Shown here piece after piece: positions 1 to 6,474 of a stretch of DNA of 8,764 bases. The position numbers and the translations under genes are program-made. The stretch lies in the NCBI GenBank assembly GCA_030595765.1, contig JAUVCJ010000088.1, forward strand, positions 1-8,764, read 5' to 3'. Under the pieces are notes generated by a model, which saw only the letters and a list, made by a program, of their open reading frames with translations, did no database searches and was not told the origin of the DNA. Source of the stretch: Thermoplasmatota archaeon (GTDB taxonomy: Archaea > Thermoplasmatota > Thermoplasmata > GCA-020350865 > JAUVCJ01). How positions within the stretch are numbered: position 1 is the first letter of the stretch; each line of letters opens with the position of its first letter.

Positions 1-1
1 C

Positions 2-59
2 CTTGACTATGTGTGGCACACGAAATCATTTGTCCTAAATGATAAGTGCGCCACTATAA
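2..59 (+). repeat. 58-base repeat copy 1, nested dyad
   Basis: This segment matches 1392-1449 at 56 of 58 positions. The differences are at 9 (A versus C) and 20 (A versus G). It holds a perfect inner dyad, ATCATTTGTCCTAAATGAT at 25-43 (7-bp arms, 5-base loop). An outer dyad pairs 13-21 with 46-54 with one A-C mismatch. The change at 20 alters an A-U pair to G-U in the other copy, so pairing is kept. It lies about 75 bases before nop5, upstream of that gene's likely TATA box. It could be a DNA regulatory site, a structured RNA or a small palindromic mobile repeat. The window edge hides what precedes it. Confidence 0.85.
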
Positions 60-68
60 CGTAGTAAA

Positions 69-95
69 AGGCCTACTGGAATTGAAAGTAGACCT
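69..95 (+). other. Imperfect hairpin between repeat and nop5
   Basis: AGG-C-CTACT (69-77) pairs with AGTAG-A-CCT (87-95) around a 9-base loop, with a single C/A mismatch. It follows the 58-base repeat directly and is followed by an A/T-rich stretch. It may be the terminator of an unseen upstream transcript or part of the same structured element. Evidence is pairing only. Confidence 0.35.
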
Positions 96-104
96 AAAAT
101 AATC

Positions 105-112
105 TTAAATAA
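105..112 (+). promoter_or_regulatory. TATA-like box of nop5
   Basis: TTAAATAA is centred about 26 bases before the ATG at 135. That is the usual archaeal TATA-to-start-site distance, so the transcript is probably leaderless. The bases just before the ATG are C-rich with no Shine-Dalgarno, which supports this. Confidence 0.5.
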
Positions 113-134
113 GCTTCCCCCCATCCCCAATGTT

Positions 135-1325
135 ATGCAGCTACATACATACTGGTTCGGAACATTCCTTTTTGATGGAGATAAACCAGTAGAAATGGTG
201 CTATTTCCAGAGAAACCTGACGAGATCTCAAAAAGACTTCTACTAATAGAACAAGGAGAACTTTTACAGGAAGAAAAAGACCTGGCCAAGAAGGCAAAAA
301 TGCTTCAGGTAAGCCAGACAAGGCTTGAAAAACTCAAGGCCGAGTTCGTACCTGACATTAGGCCAATACTGAACCCAGAGGATTATGGTTTTGATAAGTC
401 GCTTCTGCAAAAAGCCATGATACACCTGGCCAAAGAAAAGATGAAAAGCCCATCCACCCCAGACATCTACATCATTAGTGCCATCAGGTCCATCGATGAC
501 CTGGTATCTTCCACAAACATCATATCCGAGCATCTAAGCGAGTGGTATGGACTACACTTCCCAGAACTACGTCCATTGGTCAACCCCGAAGAGTATTCTA
601 ACCTTATTGCCCAGCATGGATTGAGGGACTCCATAATCGATTCAAACCCAGACTTATTTCCCTACGACTCGATAGGAGCTGATCTCGACCCAGACAACCT
701 GGAACCGGTAAGGAAACTTGCAGGCACAATTGCGCAGATGCAAGACCTTAGGTCAGAACTGGGTGAATACGTACGTACCCAGATGGAGTGCATTTCCCCT
801 AACCTCAATAGCATCGTGGGACCCATACTCGGCGCAAGATTGCTTTCACTTGCTGGTGGACTGGAAAGGCTTTCAAGAATGCCATCCAGCACAGTTCAGA
901 TGCTTGGAGCTGAGAAAGCTCTTTTCAGGCACCTCAGGGACGGGTCTGACCCTCCAAAACATGGCGTACTGTTTCAGCATCCGAACGTACACAGAGCTCC
1001 GCATTGGCAGAGGGGAAAGCTAGCCAGGGCTTACGCATCCAAGATATCTATTGCAGCAAAACTTGACCAATATGACGCACCGCTTGACCCTGAGATCGCA
1101 AGAAAACTCGAAATAAGGCTGGAAAGCATCCGATCATCCACAAAAGAGCCACCCATTAGGAAAAAGAGTTATCATGGGAGACGAGCCCCTGCAAGAAGTG
1201 GACATGGAAAACCAAGAGGCAAGGGTCGGAATTATGCGGGGCCGAGCCAGAAGCACCAGATGGAGAGGCACAAACCATCTGGAAAAAAACATAATGCTGG
1301 CCATGTCAAAAAGGACTGGAAATAG
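135..1325 (+). CDS. nop5: Nop5 / NOP56-NOP58 family C/D-box sRNP core protein
   Basis: This is the archaeal scaffold protein of C/D-box guide RNPs. In that complex it bridges L7Ae bound to the guide RNA and the methyltransferase fibrillarin, for 2'-O-methylation of rRNA and tRNA. The 396-residue product starts with a short alpha/beta region (1-45) that would contact fibrillarin. A helical, coiled-coil-like middle part (about 110-225, with SIDDLVSSTNIISEHLSEWY) follows. The diagnostic Nop domain is at about 229-311, with GPILGARLLSLAGGL, the LGAEKALFRHL block, PPKHGVLFQHP and RGKLARAYASK. Residues 333-396 form a very basic Gly/His/Lys tail, likely RNA-binding. The length suits the archaeal family. 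The start is the first in-frame ATG and sits 26 bases after a TATA-like box. Fibrillarin, often the neighbour of nop5 in archaea, is not downstream; the upstream side is outside the window. Confidence 0.95.
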   Translation: MQLHTYWFGTFLFDGDKPVEMVLFPEKPDEISKRLLLIEQGELLQEEKDLAKKAKMLQVSQTRLEKLKAEFVPDIRPILNPEDYGFDKSLLQKAMIHLAKEKMKSPSTPDIYIISAIRSIDDLVSSTNIISEHLSEWYGLHFPELRPLVNPEEYSNLIAQHGLRDSIIDSNPDLFPYDSIGADLDPDNLEPVRKLAGTIAQMQDLRSELGEYVRTQMECISPNLNSIVGPILGARLLSLAGGLERLSRMPSSTVQMLGAEKALFRHLRDGSDPPKHGVLFQHPNVHRAPHWQRGKLARAYASKISIAAKLDQYDAPLDPEIARKLEIRLESIRSSTKEPPIRKKSYHGRRAPARSGHGKPRGKGRNYAGPSQKHQMERHKPSGKKHNAGHVKKDWK

Positions 1326-1336
1326 CAAGGTCTTCG

Positions 1337-1398
1337 GGTTCTAGAGCCGACTATAGTCAAGAACCAAACATATAGGAGGCATGGAGGGGTTCTTGACT
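1337..1398 (+). promoter_or_regulatory. Competing inverted repeats upstream of speA
   Basis: AGTCAAGAACC at 1355-1365 is the exact reverse complement of GGTTCTTGACT at 1388-1398 (11 bp, 22-base loop). Its AGAACC part can also pair with GGTTCT at 1337-1342, which encloses the palindrome GACTATAGTC (1349-1358). The two hairpins share one strand and so exclude each other, as in attenuators. The right arm runs into the start of the 58-base repeat. It could serve as the nop5 terminator, a speA control element or a protein site. No function is shown by sequence alone. Confidence 0.5.
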
Positions 1399-1449
1399 CT
1401 GTGTGGCACGCGAAATCATTTGTCCTAAATGATAAGTGCGCCACTATAA
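1392..1449 (+). repeat. 58-base repeat copy 2, nested dyad
   Basis: Second copy of the element at 2-59. The outer arms are 1403-1411 and 1436-1444; the inner arms are 1415-1421 and 1427-1433 around GTCCT. It ends 23 bases before the preferred speA start. A reading frame happens to run through it from GTG 1401 in frame with speA, but the same bases lie outside any gene at copy 1. This suggests it is not protein-coding. Its last bases, TATAA, may double as the speA TATA box. Confidence 0.85.
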
Positions 1450-1450
1450 T
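1445..1450 (+). promoter_or_regulatory. Possible TATA box of speA
   Basis: TATAAT is centred about 26 bases before ATG 1473, the same spacing as at nop5 and the helicase gene. An alternative box, ACATATAGG near 1368-1376, would instead start transcription near 1397 and place the whole repeat in the 5' leader. The sequence does not decide between them. Confidence 0.35.
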
Positions 1451-1461
1451 GGTAATTCAAT

Positions 1462-1465
1462 GGAG
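1462..1465 (+). promoter_or_regulatory. Shine-Dalgarno deciding the speA start
   Basis: GGAG stands 7 bases before ATG 1473. It favours that start over the in-frame ATG at 1449 (inside or at the edge of the repeat) and GTG at 1401. Confidence 0.5.
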
Positions 1466-1472
1466 CTTAACT

Positions 1473-3377
1473 ATGTGGAAGGTATCTGATTCTGAAATGC
1501 TTTATGGGCTTGACAGATGGGGGCAGAATTACTTCAAGATACTTGAATCAGGAGAGTTAGCCGTTGGCATCGAAGAGTTGGGTGGAAAGTTTGCTCCAAT
1601 ACTTCCCATGATCAACCATCTGGGAACAAAAGCCCTAAAGACCCCGATAATCCTCAGATTTCCACAGATCCTTAAGGATAGAATTAAAATTCTAGCCACC
1701 TCCTTTGAGAACTCTATCTGCGAGTTCGAATATAAAAACCAGTATCATGGCGTGTTCCCTATGAAAGTGAACCACCGAAGGGAGGTTGTTACCCAGATAC
1801 ATGGAACCAACAGCAATCGCCCGTATGGGTTGGAGGTGGGAAGCAAAGCTGAGGCAATGGCAGCACTTTGTCTAGAACCGAGTGACAACTCCATGTTTAT
1901 TTTCAATGGGTACAAGGACGATACATTTCTGAAGCTAGCCTTCCTCAGCGCGAGCCTTAACCGAACCAGCATAATCATCATTGAGGAGCTATCCGAGATC
2001 CATAGGATAATCGCATTATCCAATCAAACCGGGGTCAAACCGCTTCTCGGTCTCAGGTGTAGGCTCTACTCCAGGGGTTCTGGTAGATGGGAAGAGTCAG
2101 GAGGAGAATACAGCAAATTTGGGCTTAGCGTAGCCGACATATTAACTGCGATCAAGAAACTAAAAGATGCGGATATGATCGATTGCCTGACCATGCTGCA
2201 TTTTCATCTAGGATCCCAGATTACCGATATCAGAAAAATTCAGAAGGCAGTTAGGGAGGCCACCAGAGTATACTGCAAGGTCAGGGCCGATCACGCAAAG
2301 GTGACCCACCTCAACATCGGTGGAGGCCTAGGTGTGGATTATGACGGATCCAGAACTAGCTTCGAATCTTCAGCTAACTATTCTGTGAGGGAGTATACCA
2401 ATAGCGTAGTCTACACCATCAAGGAGATCTGTGACGAGGAGGGAGTGAGCCATCCAGTTATAGTCTCAGAAAGCGGCAGAGCGATCACAGCCTACCACGC
2501 CATGCTTGTGGTGGATGTCAAGTCCATAAAAAAAGTCCCTTGTAGCGCAGATGAGGTAAAGGTTGAGCCAACAGACACCAGGGGAACATTGGAGCTTCAT
2601 GACCTGTTCGAAAATATCTCAGCAAAGAACTACCGGGAATACTATCATGATGGACTGGTGCTTAAGGAAGAGCTGACAAATCTATTCAATCTTGGCCACC
2701 TATCTCTGGAGGAGAGAGCAAAGGGTGAAACTCTGTTCTGGGGAATTTGTAAACGTGCCTCAGGTTATGCAAGAGAGACTAAATTTAGCACTGAAGAATT
2801 TCAAATTCTATGGAGAAGACTTACTGATAGGTACCTCTGCAATTTCTCCATTTTTCAGTCGGTGCCAGACAACTGGGCCATCGACAACCTCTTCCCAATA
2901 TTGCCAATACACAGGCTCAACCAACAACCCGGTGCAATAGGCACCCTAGCAGACATTACTTGCGATTCAGACGGAAAGATCGACAAGTTCATCGACCTCC
3001 ATCACACCAAACGAACCCTTGAGCTGCATCCAATAGAAAAGGATGAGCCCTATTATCTTGGGTTCTTTTTGATAGGAGCCTACCAAGACATCCTGGGAGA
3101 CTTTCACAACCTGTTCGGACAGGCCAATGAGGCCATGGTAAGTCTTGATGGATCAGGCGGATGGGAGATCAAGGATATTATCAAAGGTAGTAGCATCTCT
3201 GATATGCTGACAATGATGAACTACGACGTTGAAGAGATGATGGATTCACTTGCAAATAAAATAAGAGACAGTGCTGAAGAACATAACAATCCTGAAGTGT
3301 GGGAGAAGCAGATGCTGGACCTGATAAAGGGGACATTGCAGAACCATACATACCTTGATAGAGACAGAAAAGAGTAA
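1473..3377 (+). CDS. speA: Biosynthetic arginine decarboxylase, PLP-dependent SpeA type
   Basis: The enzyme decarboxylates arginine to agmatine, the first step of polyamine synthesis from arginine. With the 1473 start it has 634 residues, close to the 658 of E. coli SpeA, and resembles it along the whole length. The PLP lysine is Lys98 in FPMKVNH. HFHLGSQ is at 243-249, the phosphate-binding GGGLGVDY starts at 283 and ESGRA is at 333-337. The active-site cysteine supplied by the second subunit is Cys456 in CNFSIFQSVPD. The C-terminal half keeps DITCDSDGKID and LGFFLIGAYQDILG-type motifs and ends in a HTYLD tail like the bacterial enzyme. It appears complete and cytoplasmic. The DHS-family gene follows after 33 bases and is probably in the same operon. 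Most characterised archaeal arginine decarboxylases are pyruvoyl enzymes, so this fold type is notable. The start is less certain than the family. Confidence 0.95.
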   Translation: MWKVSDSEMLYGLDRWGQNYFKILESGELAVGIEELGGKFAPILPMINHLGTKALKTPIILRFPQILKDRIKILATSFENSICEFEYKNQYHGVFPMKVNHRREVVTQIHGTNSNRPYGLEVGSKAEAMAALCLEPSDNSMFIFNGYKDDTFLKLAFLSASLNRTSIIIIEELSEIHRIIALSNQTGVKPLLGLRCRLYSRGSGRWEESGGEYSKFGLSVADILTAIKKLKDADMIDCLTMLHFHLGSQITDIRKIQKAVREATRVYCKVRADHAKVTHLNIGGGLGVDYDGSRTSFESSANYSVREYTNSVVYTIKEICDEEGVSHPVIVSESGRAITAYHAMLVVDVKSIKKVPCSADEVKVEPTDTRGTLELHDLFENISAKNYREYYHDGLVLKEELTNLFNLGHLSLEERAKGETLFWGICKRASGYARETKFSTEEFQILWRRLTDRYLCNFSIFQSVPDNWAIDNLFPILPIHRLNQQPGAIGTLADITCDSDGKIDKFIDLHHTKRTLELHPIEKDEPYYLGFFLIGAYQDILGDFHNLFGQANEAMVSLDGSGGWEIKDIIKGSSISDMLTMMNYDVEEMMDSLANKIRDSAEEHNNPEVWEKQMLDLIKGTLQNHTYLDRDRKE

Positions 3378-3401
3378 TATGTTACTAAGGAGAGCGTAGA
3401 A

Positions 3402-3407
3402 GGTGAT
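3402..3407 (+). promoter_or_regulatory. Shine-Dalgarno of the DHS-like gene
   Basis: GGTGAT lies 3 bases before ATG 3411 in the 33-base gap after speA. An internal ribosome binding site in such a short gap supports co-transcription with speA. Confidence 0.6.
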
Positions 3408-3410
3408 TCA

Positions 3411-4514
3411 ATGAACCATGATACTAACCTACCTAGTCGAGAGGAACTGCTTAGTAAAAGAATTAAACAGATCGACCTCTCCAGAATAAGCACCATTCAA
3501 GATCTGGTTTCAGCATGTAGCGACTCCTCGATCCAATCCCGGAACCTAGGGATCTGTGCCCAGATATACAAAGACATGCTTCAGGATCAAGACCGACCAT
3601 TGATATTTCTTGGAATGACAGGGGCTTTGATAGCTGGAGGCATGAGAAAAGTTATCGCAGACATGGTGGATAATGGGATTGTAGATGTGATTGTCACTAC
3701 AGGTGCCATTGTATACCAGGATTACTACCAGTCTCTTGGTCATGGTCATTACAAAGGATCGATCGAGGCTGATGACGCACTTCTACACCAATACTCCATA
3801 GACCGAATATACGACACCTATGTGGACGAGGAAAAGTTCAGAGAGGTGGATATTGGCATAAGTAAGCTGGTGGATGAGCTGGAGCCTAGATCTTATTCCA
3901 CAAGAGAGTTTTTCAAGATATTGGGCGACTCTATATTGGGAGGCTCAACATTGGATGAGCATAGGTCTGTTGCGGACTCGATCCTGGGCACGGCTGCCAA
4001 AAGAGGAGTCCCGATATTCTGCCCAGGCATAAGCGACTCATCCATAGGTATTGGCATGACTCTCCAGCACGCAAGATGTGGGCGCCTAAATAAGGGATTC
4101 CACATCGACACCATTCAGGACAACTATGAGTTGACCCAGCTCAAGATGAAAGCTTCCAAGTCCGGAGCTATCTACCTCGGAGGCGGCCTGCCTAAAAACA
4201 CGATCAATGACATAGTGGTCATTGCAGAAATGCTGGGCTACACTGGAGGAGGGCACGAATACGCCATCCAGATAACCACCGACTCACCTCAATGGGGAGG
4301 GCTATCAGGCTCGACCCTGGCTGAAGCCCAGTCCTGGGGTAAGATCCACAAAAAAGCCAAAAAAGGAACAATCTATTCGGACATAACACTGGCACTTCCA
4401 CTGCTTGTGGGATTCATCCTGCAAGGAAGGCATCATACTGGCAGGGATAGGTTGGTAATGACATGGGATGGCGATGAGCTTGTGGGATTGGAGAGGGTGT
4501 CGGGCCAGGGGTAA
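3411..4514 (+). CDS. Deoxyhypusine synthase-like aminobutyltransferase
   Basis: Member of the deoxyhypusine synthase family, in which NAD-dependent enzymes move an aminobutyl group from a polyamine via a lysine imine. The 367-residue protein has the N-terminal Rossmann-like part (FLGMTGALIAGGMRK at 67-80, VIVTTGA at 94-99) and GGGLPK at 257-262. The catalytic lysine is Lys311 in SWGKI (human Lys329), with Glu305 and Trp309 matching human Glu323 and Trp327. It differs from classical deoxyhypusine synthases. The His-containing stretch after GGG-x-PK reads NTIND, the VEED-like segment reads VYQD (101-104), and about seven extra residues precede HEYAIQITT. These features recall the DHS-like group, some bacterial members of which make homospermidine. 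The family is certain. Whether the product is deoxyhypusine on aIF5A, homospermidine or an agmatine derivative is open. Its neighbour speA would provide agmatine. Confidence 0.85.
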   Translation: MNHDTNLPSREELLSKRIKQIDLSRISTIQDLVSACSDSSIQSRNLGICAQIYKDMLQDQDRPLIFLGMTGALIAGGMRKVIADMVDNGIVDVIVTTGAIVYQDYYQSLGHGHYKGSIEADDALLHQYSIDRIYDTYVDEEKFREVDIGISKLVDELEPRSYSTREFFKILGDSILGGSTLDEHRSVADSILGTAAKRGVPIFCPGISDSSIGIGMTLQHARCGRLNKGFHIDTIQDNYELTQLKMKASKSGAIYLGGGLPKNTINDIVVIAEMLGYTGGGHEYAIQITTDSPQWGGLSGSTLAEAQSWGKIHKKAKKGTIYSDITLALPLLVGFILQGRHHTGRDRLVMTWDGDELVGLERVSGQG

Positions 4515-4551
4515 CAGGAAGAGTGCCTGTACCCACATAATTGTTTTCTTT
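4514..4551 (+). terminator. Possible terminator after the DHS-like gene
   Basis: ACAGG (4514-4518) pairs with CCTGT (4526-4530), and a T-rich run TTGTTTTCTTT follows at 4541-4551. Archaeal termination mainly needs the T-run, and the next gene has its own promoter-like box, so an end of transcript here is reasonable. The hairpin itself is weak. A 10-base palindrome CCTAATTAGG follows at 4556-4565. Confidence 0.4.
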
Positions 4552-4580
4552 AGCTCCTAATTAGGCAGACCCAATCATAC

Positions 4581-4588
4581 TTAATATG
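4581..4588 (+). promoter_or_regulatory. TATA-like box of the helicase gene
   Basis: TTAATATG is centred about 26 bases before ATG 4611, and no Shine-Dalgarno precedes that ATG. A leaderless transcript is likely, which also fixes the N-terminus that carries the PIP box. Confidence 0.5.
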
Positions 4589-4610
4589 AAGATTTACTAT
4601 TCCAGAAGCA

Positions 4611-6197
4611 ATGGAACAATCATCTCTTGACAGATTCTTCCCTGAATATCCGGCTATTAAAAATCTATTCAAGGTGGCGGATGGGTGCATTGAACATCCG
4701 CTGGTCAAGCAAAAAAAGGTGTCCCATCGACTGTTTCAACACCGGATTGCAGAAAAAATTATAGGAAAGAACGCATTGGTCGTACTTCCAACCGGTTTGG
4801 GAAAGACCATTATTGCTCTCCTAGCTGTAGCAGAGATATTACATCAAACGCCGGGGAAAGTTATCGTTACAGCTCCAACACGGCCTTTGGTTGAACAGCA
4901 TTTTGACACCTTCAGAGATATGATGGTTGATGAGATCAAGATGGGTGTAATGTTGGGGAGTTCACCTCCAAAAAAGAGAATCGAGATCTATAACAATTCG
5001 GACATTATCTTCTCCACGCCTCAATGCCTTTCCAATGATTACGAAAACAACCGATATTCTCCTGATAAGATCAGACTCCTGATAGTTGATGAGGCACATC
5101 GAACAGTGGGGAAATATGCCTATGTTGACCTTTGCGCAAGAACAAGCGCACCGATTCTCGGTCTGACTGCATCACCAGGTGGAAAGAAGGCGAAGATCAA
5201 CGAGGTCATAACGAATCTGAAAACTGAGATCATCGAGGCAAGGACACGAAACGATCCTGACGTTAAGAGATATATAAAAGACATCAACGTGGAATGGATA
5301 AGGGTCAAACTGAATAATGAAATGATAAAAATCCAGTCTATTCTGGAAGACTACCTCTACAGCAAGATCCAGAGGTTGCAGAAGATTGGAATTCTATCCT
5401 ACAAATTGGCAAACAACGTATCGAAAACAGAATTACTCGGTGCAAGAGAACCGATTAGCAAGCGATTCGGAAGGAATAAGGGAGTCATGTTCGGTGCAAT
5501 TCATAATCAAACACTTGCGGTTTACGCATTCCACTGCCTTGAAACGCTCGAAACACAGGGTGTGAGTCAATTACGGGATTATCTGGGACGGATGGCAGAA
5601 GAGGAAAAAAAGACGAAAAGCAGAAAGGCATTTCTAGGAGACAATAGAATTCAGGATGTTCTCGAATTAGCTCGGCAGTTCTCAAAGATCTCACACCCCA
5701 AGCTAAAGCATATTCATGGGATCATTACTGCGGAAGTAAAACGGGATCCCGAGTGCAGGATAATTGTTTTTACCCAATTGAGAGACACCATTCCGACGAT
5801 CATACACGAAATGGAAAAAGATGGGATTGATTTCAGGAGATTCGTTGGTCAGGCCCGAAGACCGGATGGGGAGGGGTTGAGACAGAAAGAACAAAAGGAG
5901 ATTCTCGATGACTTCAGAAACAAACGGTTCAATGTCCTTATCGCAACCTCTGTGGCAGAGGAAGGTCTTGATATTCCAGATGTGGATATCGTCATCTTCT
6001 ACGAGCCCATTCCCAGCGAGATAAGGACGATTCAGAGACGAGGGCGTACCGGACGGAGCAGCATTGGAAAGGTAAAGGTGTTGATCACAACGAGCACCAG
6101 AGATGAAGCTTATCTGTGGGCGGAGGTTCAGAGAGAGAAAAAGATGAGAGGCATAATCCACTGGATGGAAGTGAAGGGTATCGGCATCAAAAGATGA
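4611..6197 (+). CDS. Hef/FANCM-family SF2 DNA helicase without nuclease domain
   Basis: Superfamily 2 helicase of the archaeal Hef / eukaryotic FANCM-Mph1 family, which unwinds and remodels stalled replication forks. In the 528 residues all motifs are seen in order: motif I PTGLGKT (60-66), Ia TAPTRPLVEQH (87-97), II DEAH (160-163), III TAS (186-188), IV IIVFTQLRDT (384-393), V ATSVAEEGLDIPDVD (445-459) and VI QRRGRTGR (475-482). The helical insert typical of Hef lies at about 235-370. Residues 3-10, QSSLDRFF, match the PCNA-interacting PIP box exactly. Full-length Hef proteins of euryarchaea carry an XPF-type nuclease and helix-hairpin-helix region after the helicase. Here the protein ends soon after motif VI, and no nuclease reading frame follows in any form. 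So it is a helicase-only version, with any nuclease encoded elsewhere. It is preceded by its own promoter-like box and followed by a hairpin, so it is probably monocistronic. Confidence 0.92.
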   Translation: MEQSSLDRFFPEYPAIKNLFKVADGCIEHPLVKQKKVSHRLFQHRIAEKIIGKNALVVLPTGLGKTIIALLAVAEILHQTPGKVIVTAPTRPLVEQHFDTFRDMMVDEIKMGVMLGSSPPKKRIEIYNNSDIIFSTPQCLSNDYENNRYSPDKIRLLIVDEAHRTVGKYAYVDLCARTSAPILGLTASPGGKKAKINEVITNLKTEIIEARTRNDPDVKRYIKDINVEWIRVKLNNEMIKIQSILEDYLYSKIQRLQKIGILSYKLANNVSKTELLGAREPISKRFGRNKGVMFGAIHNQTLAVYAFHCLETLETQGVSQLRDYLGRMAEEEKKTKSRKAFLGDNRIQDVLELARQFSKISHPKLKHIHGIITAEVKRDPECRIIVFTQLRDTIPTIIHEMEKDGIDFRRFVGQARRPDGEGLRQKEQKEILDDFRNKRFNVLIATSVAEEGLDIPDVDIVIFYEPIPSEIRTIQRRGRTGRSSIGKVKVLITTSTRDEAYLWAEVQREKKMRGIIHWMEVKGIGIKR

Positions 6198-6219
6198 GTG
6201 CAATCATTTTATAGTCACG

Positions 6220-6246
6220 ACCCTGAAATGGTTCAGGGTTTGATCT
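6220..6246 (+). terminator. Hairpin after the helicase gene
   Basis: ACCCTGAA (6220-6227) and TTCAGGGT (6232-6239) form a perfect 8-bp stem with loop ATGG, 22 bases after the helicase stop, followed by a short T stretch. The position suits a transcript end. The next genes lie on the opposite strand, so this is a convergent junction. Confidence 0.6.
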
Positions 6247-6297
6247 GGCAATCGAGTCAGTCTAGCAATTGTTTTGTTCTGGTGGTGTAATGTTTGT

Positions 6298-6474
6298 TTA
6301 TCCTCTTTTTCTCAGGACATCTATGCATAATACGCTTCCGACCATAAAGGCAATAATGCACAAGCAGGAGAGAAAATTTAATATCGCCACACCCTCCAAT
6401 ACTTGTTGAATATCCTCAAGCGTTGTGACATCGGCAGAGGCTGGATAGAACTGGAGAATCAAGAAAACCCTCAC
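6298..6474 (-). CDS. Doubtful small membrane ORF, 58 residues
   Basis: A short frame from GTG (6474) to TAA (6298). The product begins MRVFLILQFYPASADVTTLE and has one clear hydrophobic segment at about 29-52, followed by a basic end LRKRG that would sit in the cytoplasm. The composition (DVTTLEDIQQVLEG, then a membrane helix) looks protein-like rather than random. However, the start lies inside a perfect hairpin, there is no convincing ribosome site, and the frame overlaps the truncated gene at 6416-6649. It may instead be the C-terminal remnant of a larger membrane protein, since the frame stays open upstream to a TAG near 6500. I do not recognise a family. Confidence 0.25.
   Translation of the reverse strand: MRVFLILQFYPASADVTTLEDIQQVLEGVAILNFLSCLCIIAFMVGSVLCIDVLRKRG

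Noticed and set aside
718..1023. Overlapping 101-residue plus-strand frame inside nop5
   Set aside because: It lies wholly within the well-supported nop5 gene in another frame and shows no family-like pattern.
1337..1365. A tRNA T-arm or tRNA fragment in the nop5-speA gap
   Set aside because: GGTTCTAGAGCC resembles a T-arm only superficially. No acceptor, D or anticodon arm can be drawn.
2..1449. The two 58-base repeats as a CRISPR array
   Set aside because: Only two copies, 1.39 kb apart with a full gene between them; there is no spacer periodicity.
1401..1472. In-frame upstream starts for speA (GTG 1401, ATG 1449)
   Set aside because: The first 16 codons from GTG 1401 are the 58-base repeat, which is non-coding at its other copy. 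ATG 1473 has GGAG at good spacing and gives a length and N-terminus that fit the family.
4556..4565. Palindrome CCTAATTAGG upstream of the helicase gene as an operator
   Set aside because: A single 10-base palindrome is expected by chance at this length and no second copy was seen.
5703..6203. Long antisense frame opposite the helicase C-terminal part
   Set aside because: Covers helicase motifs IV-VI on the other strand. The composition is that of a mirror frame and there is no start signal.
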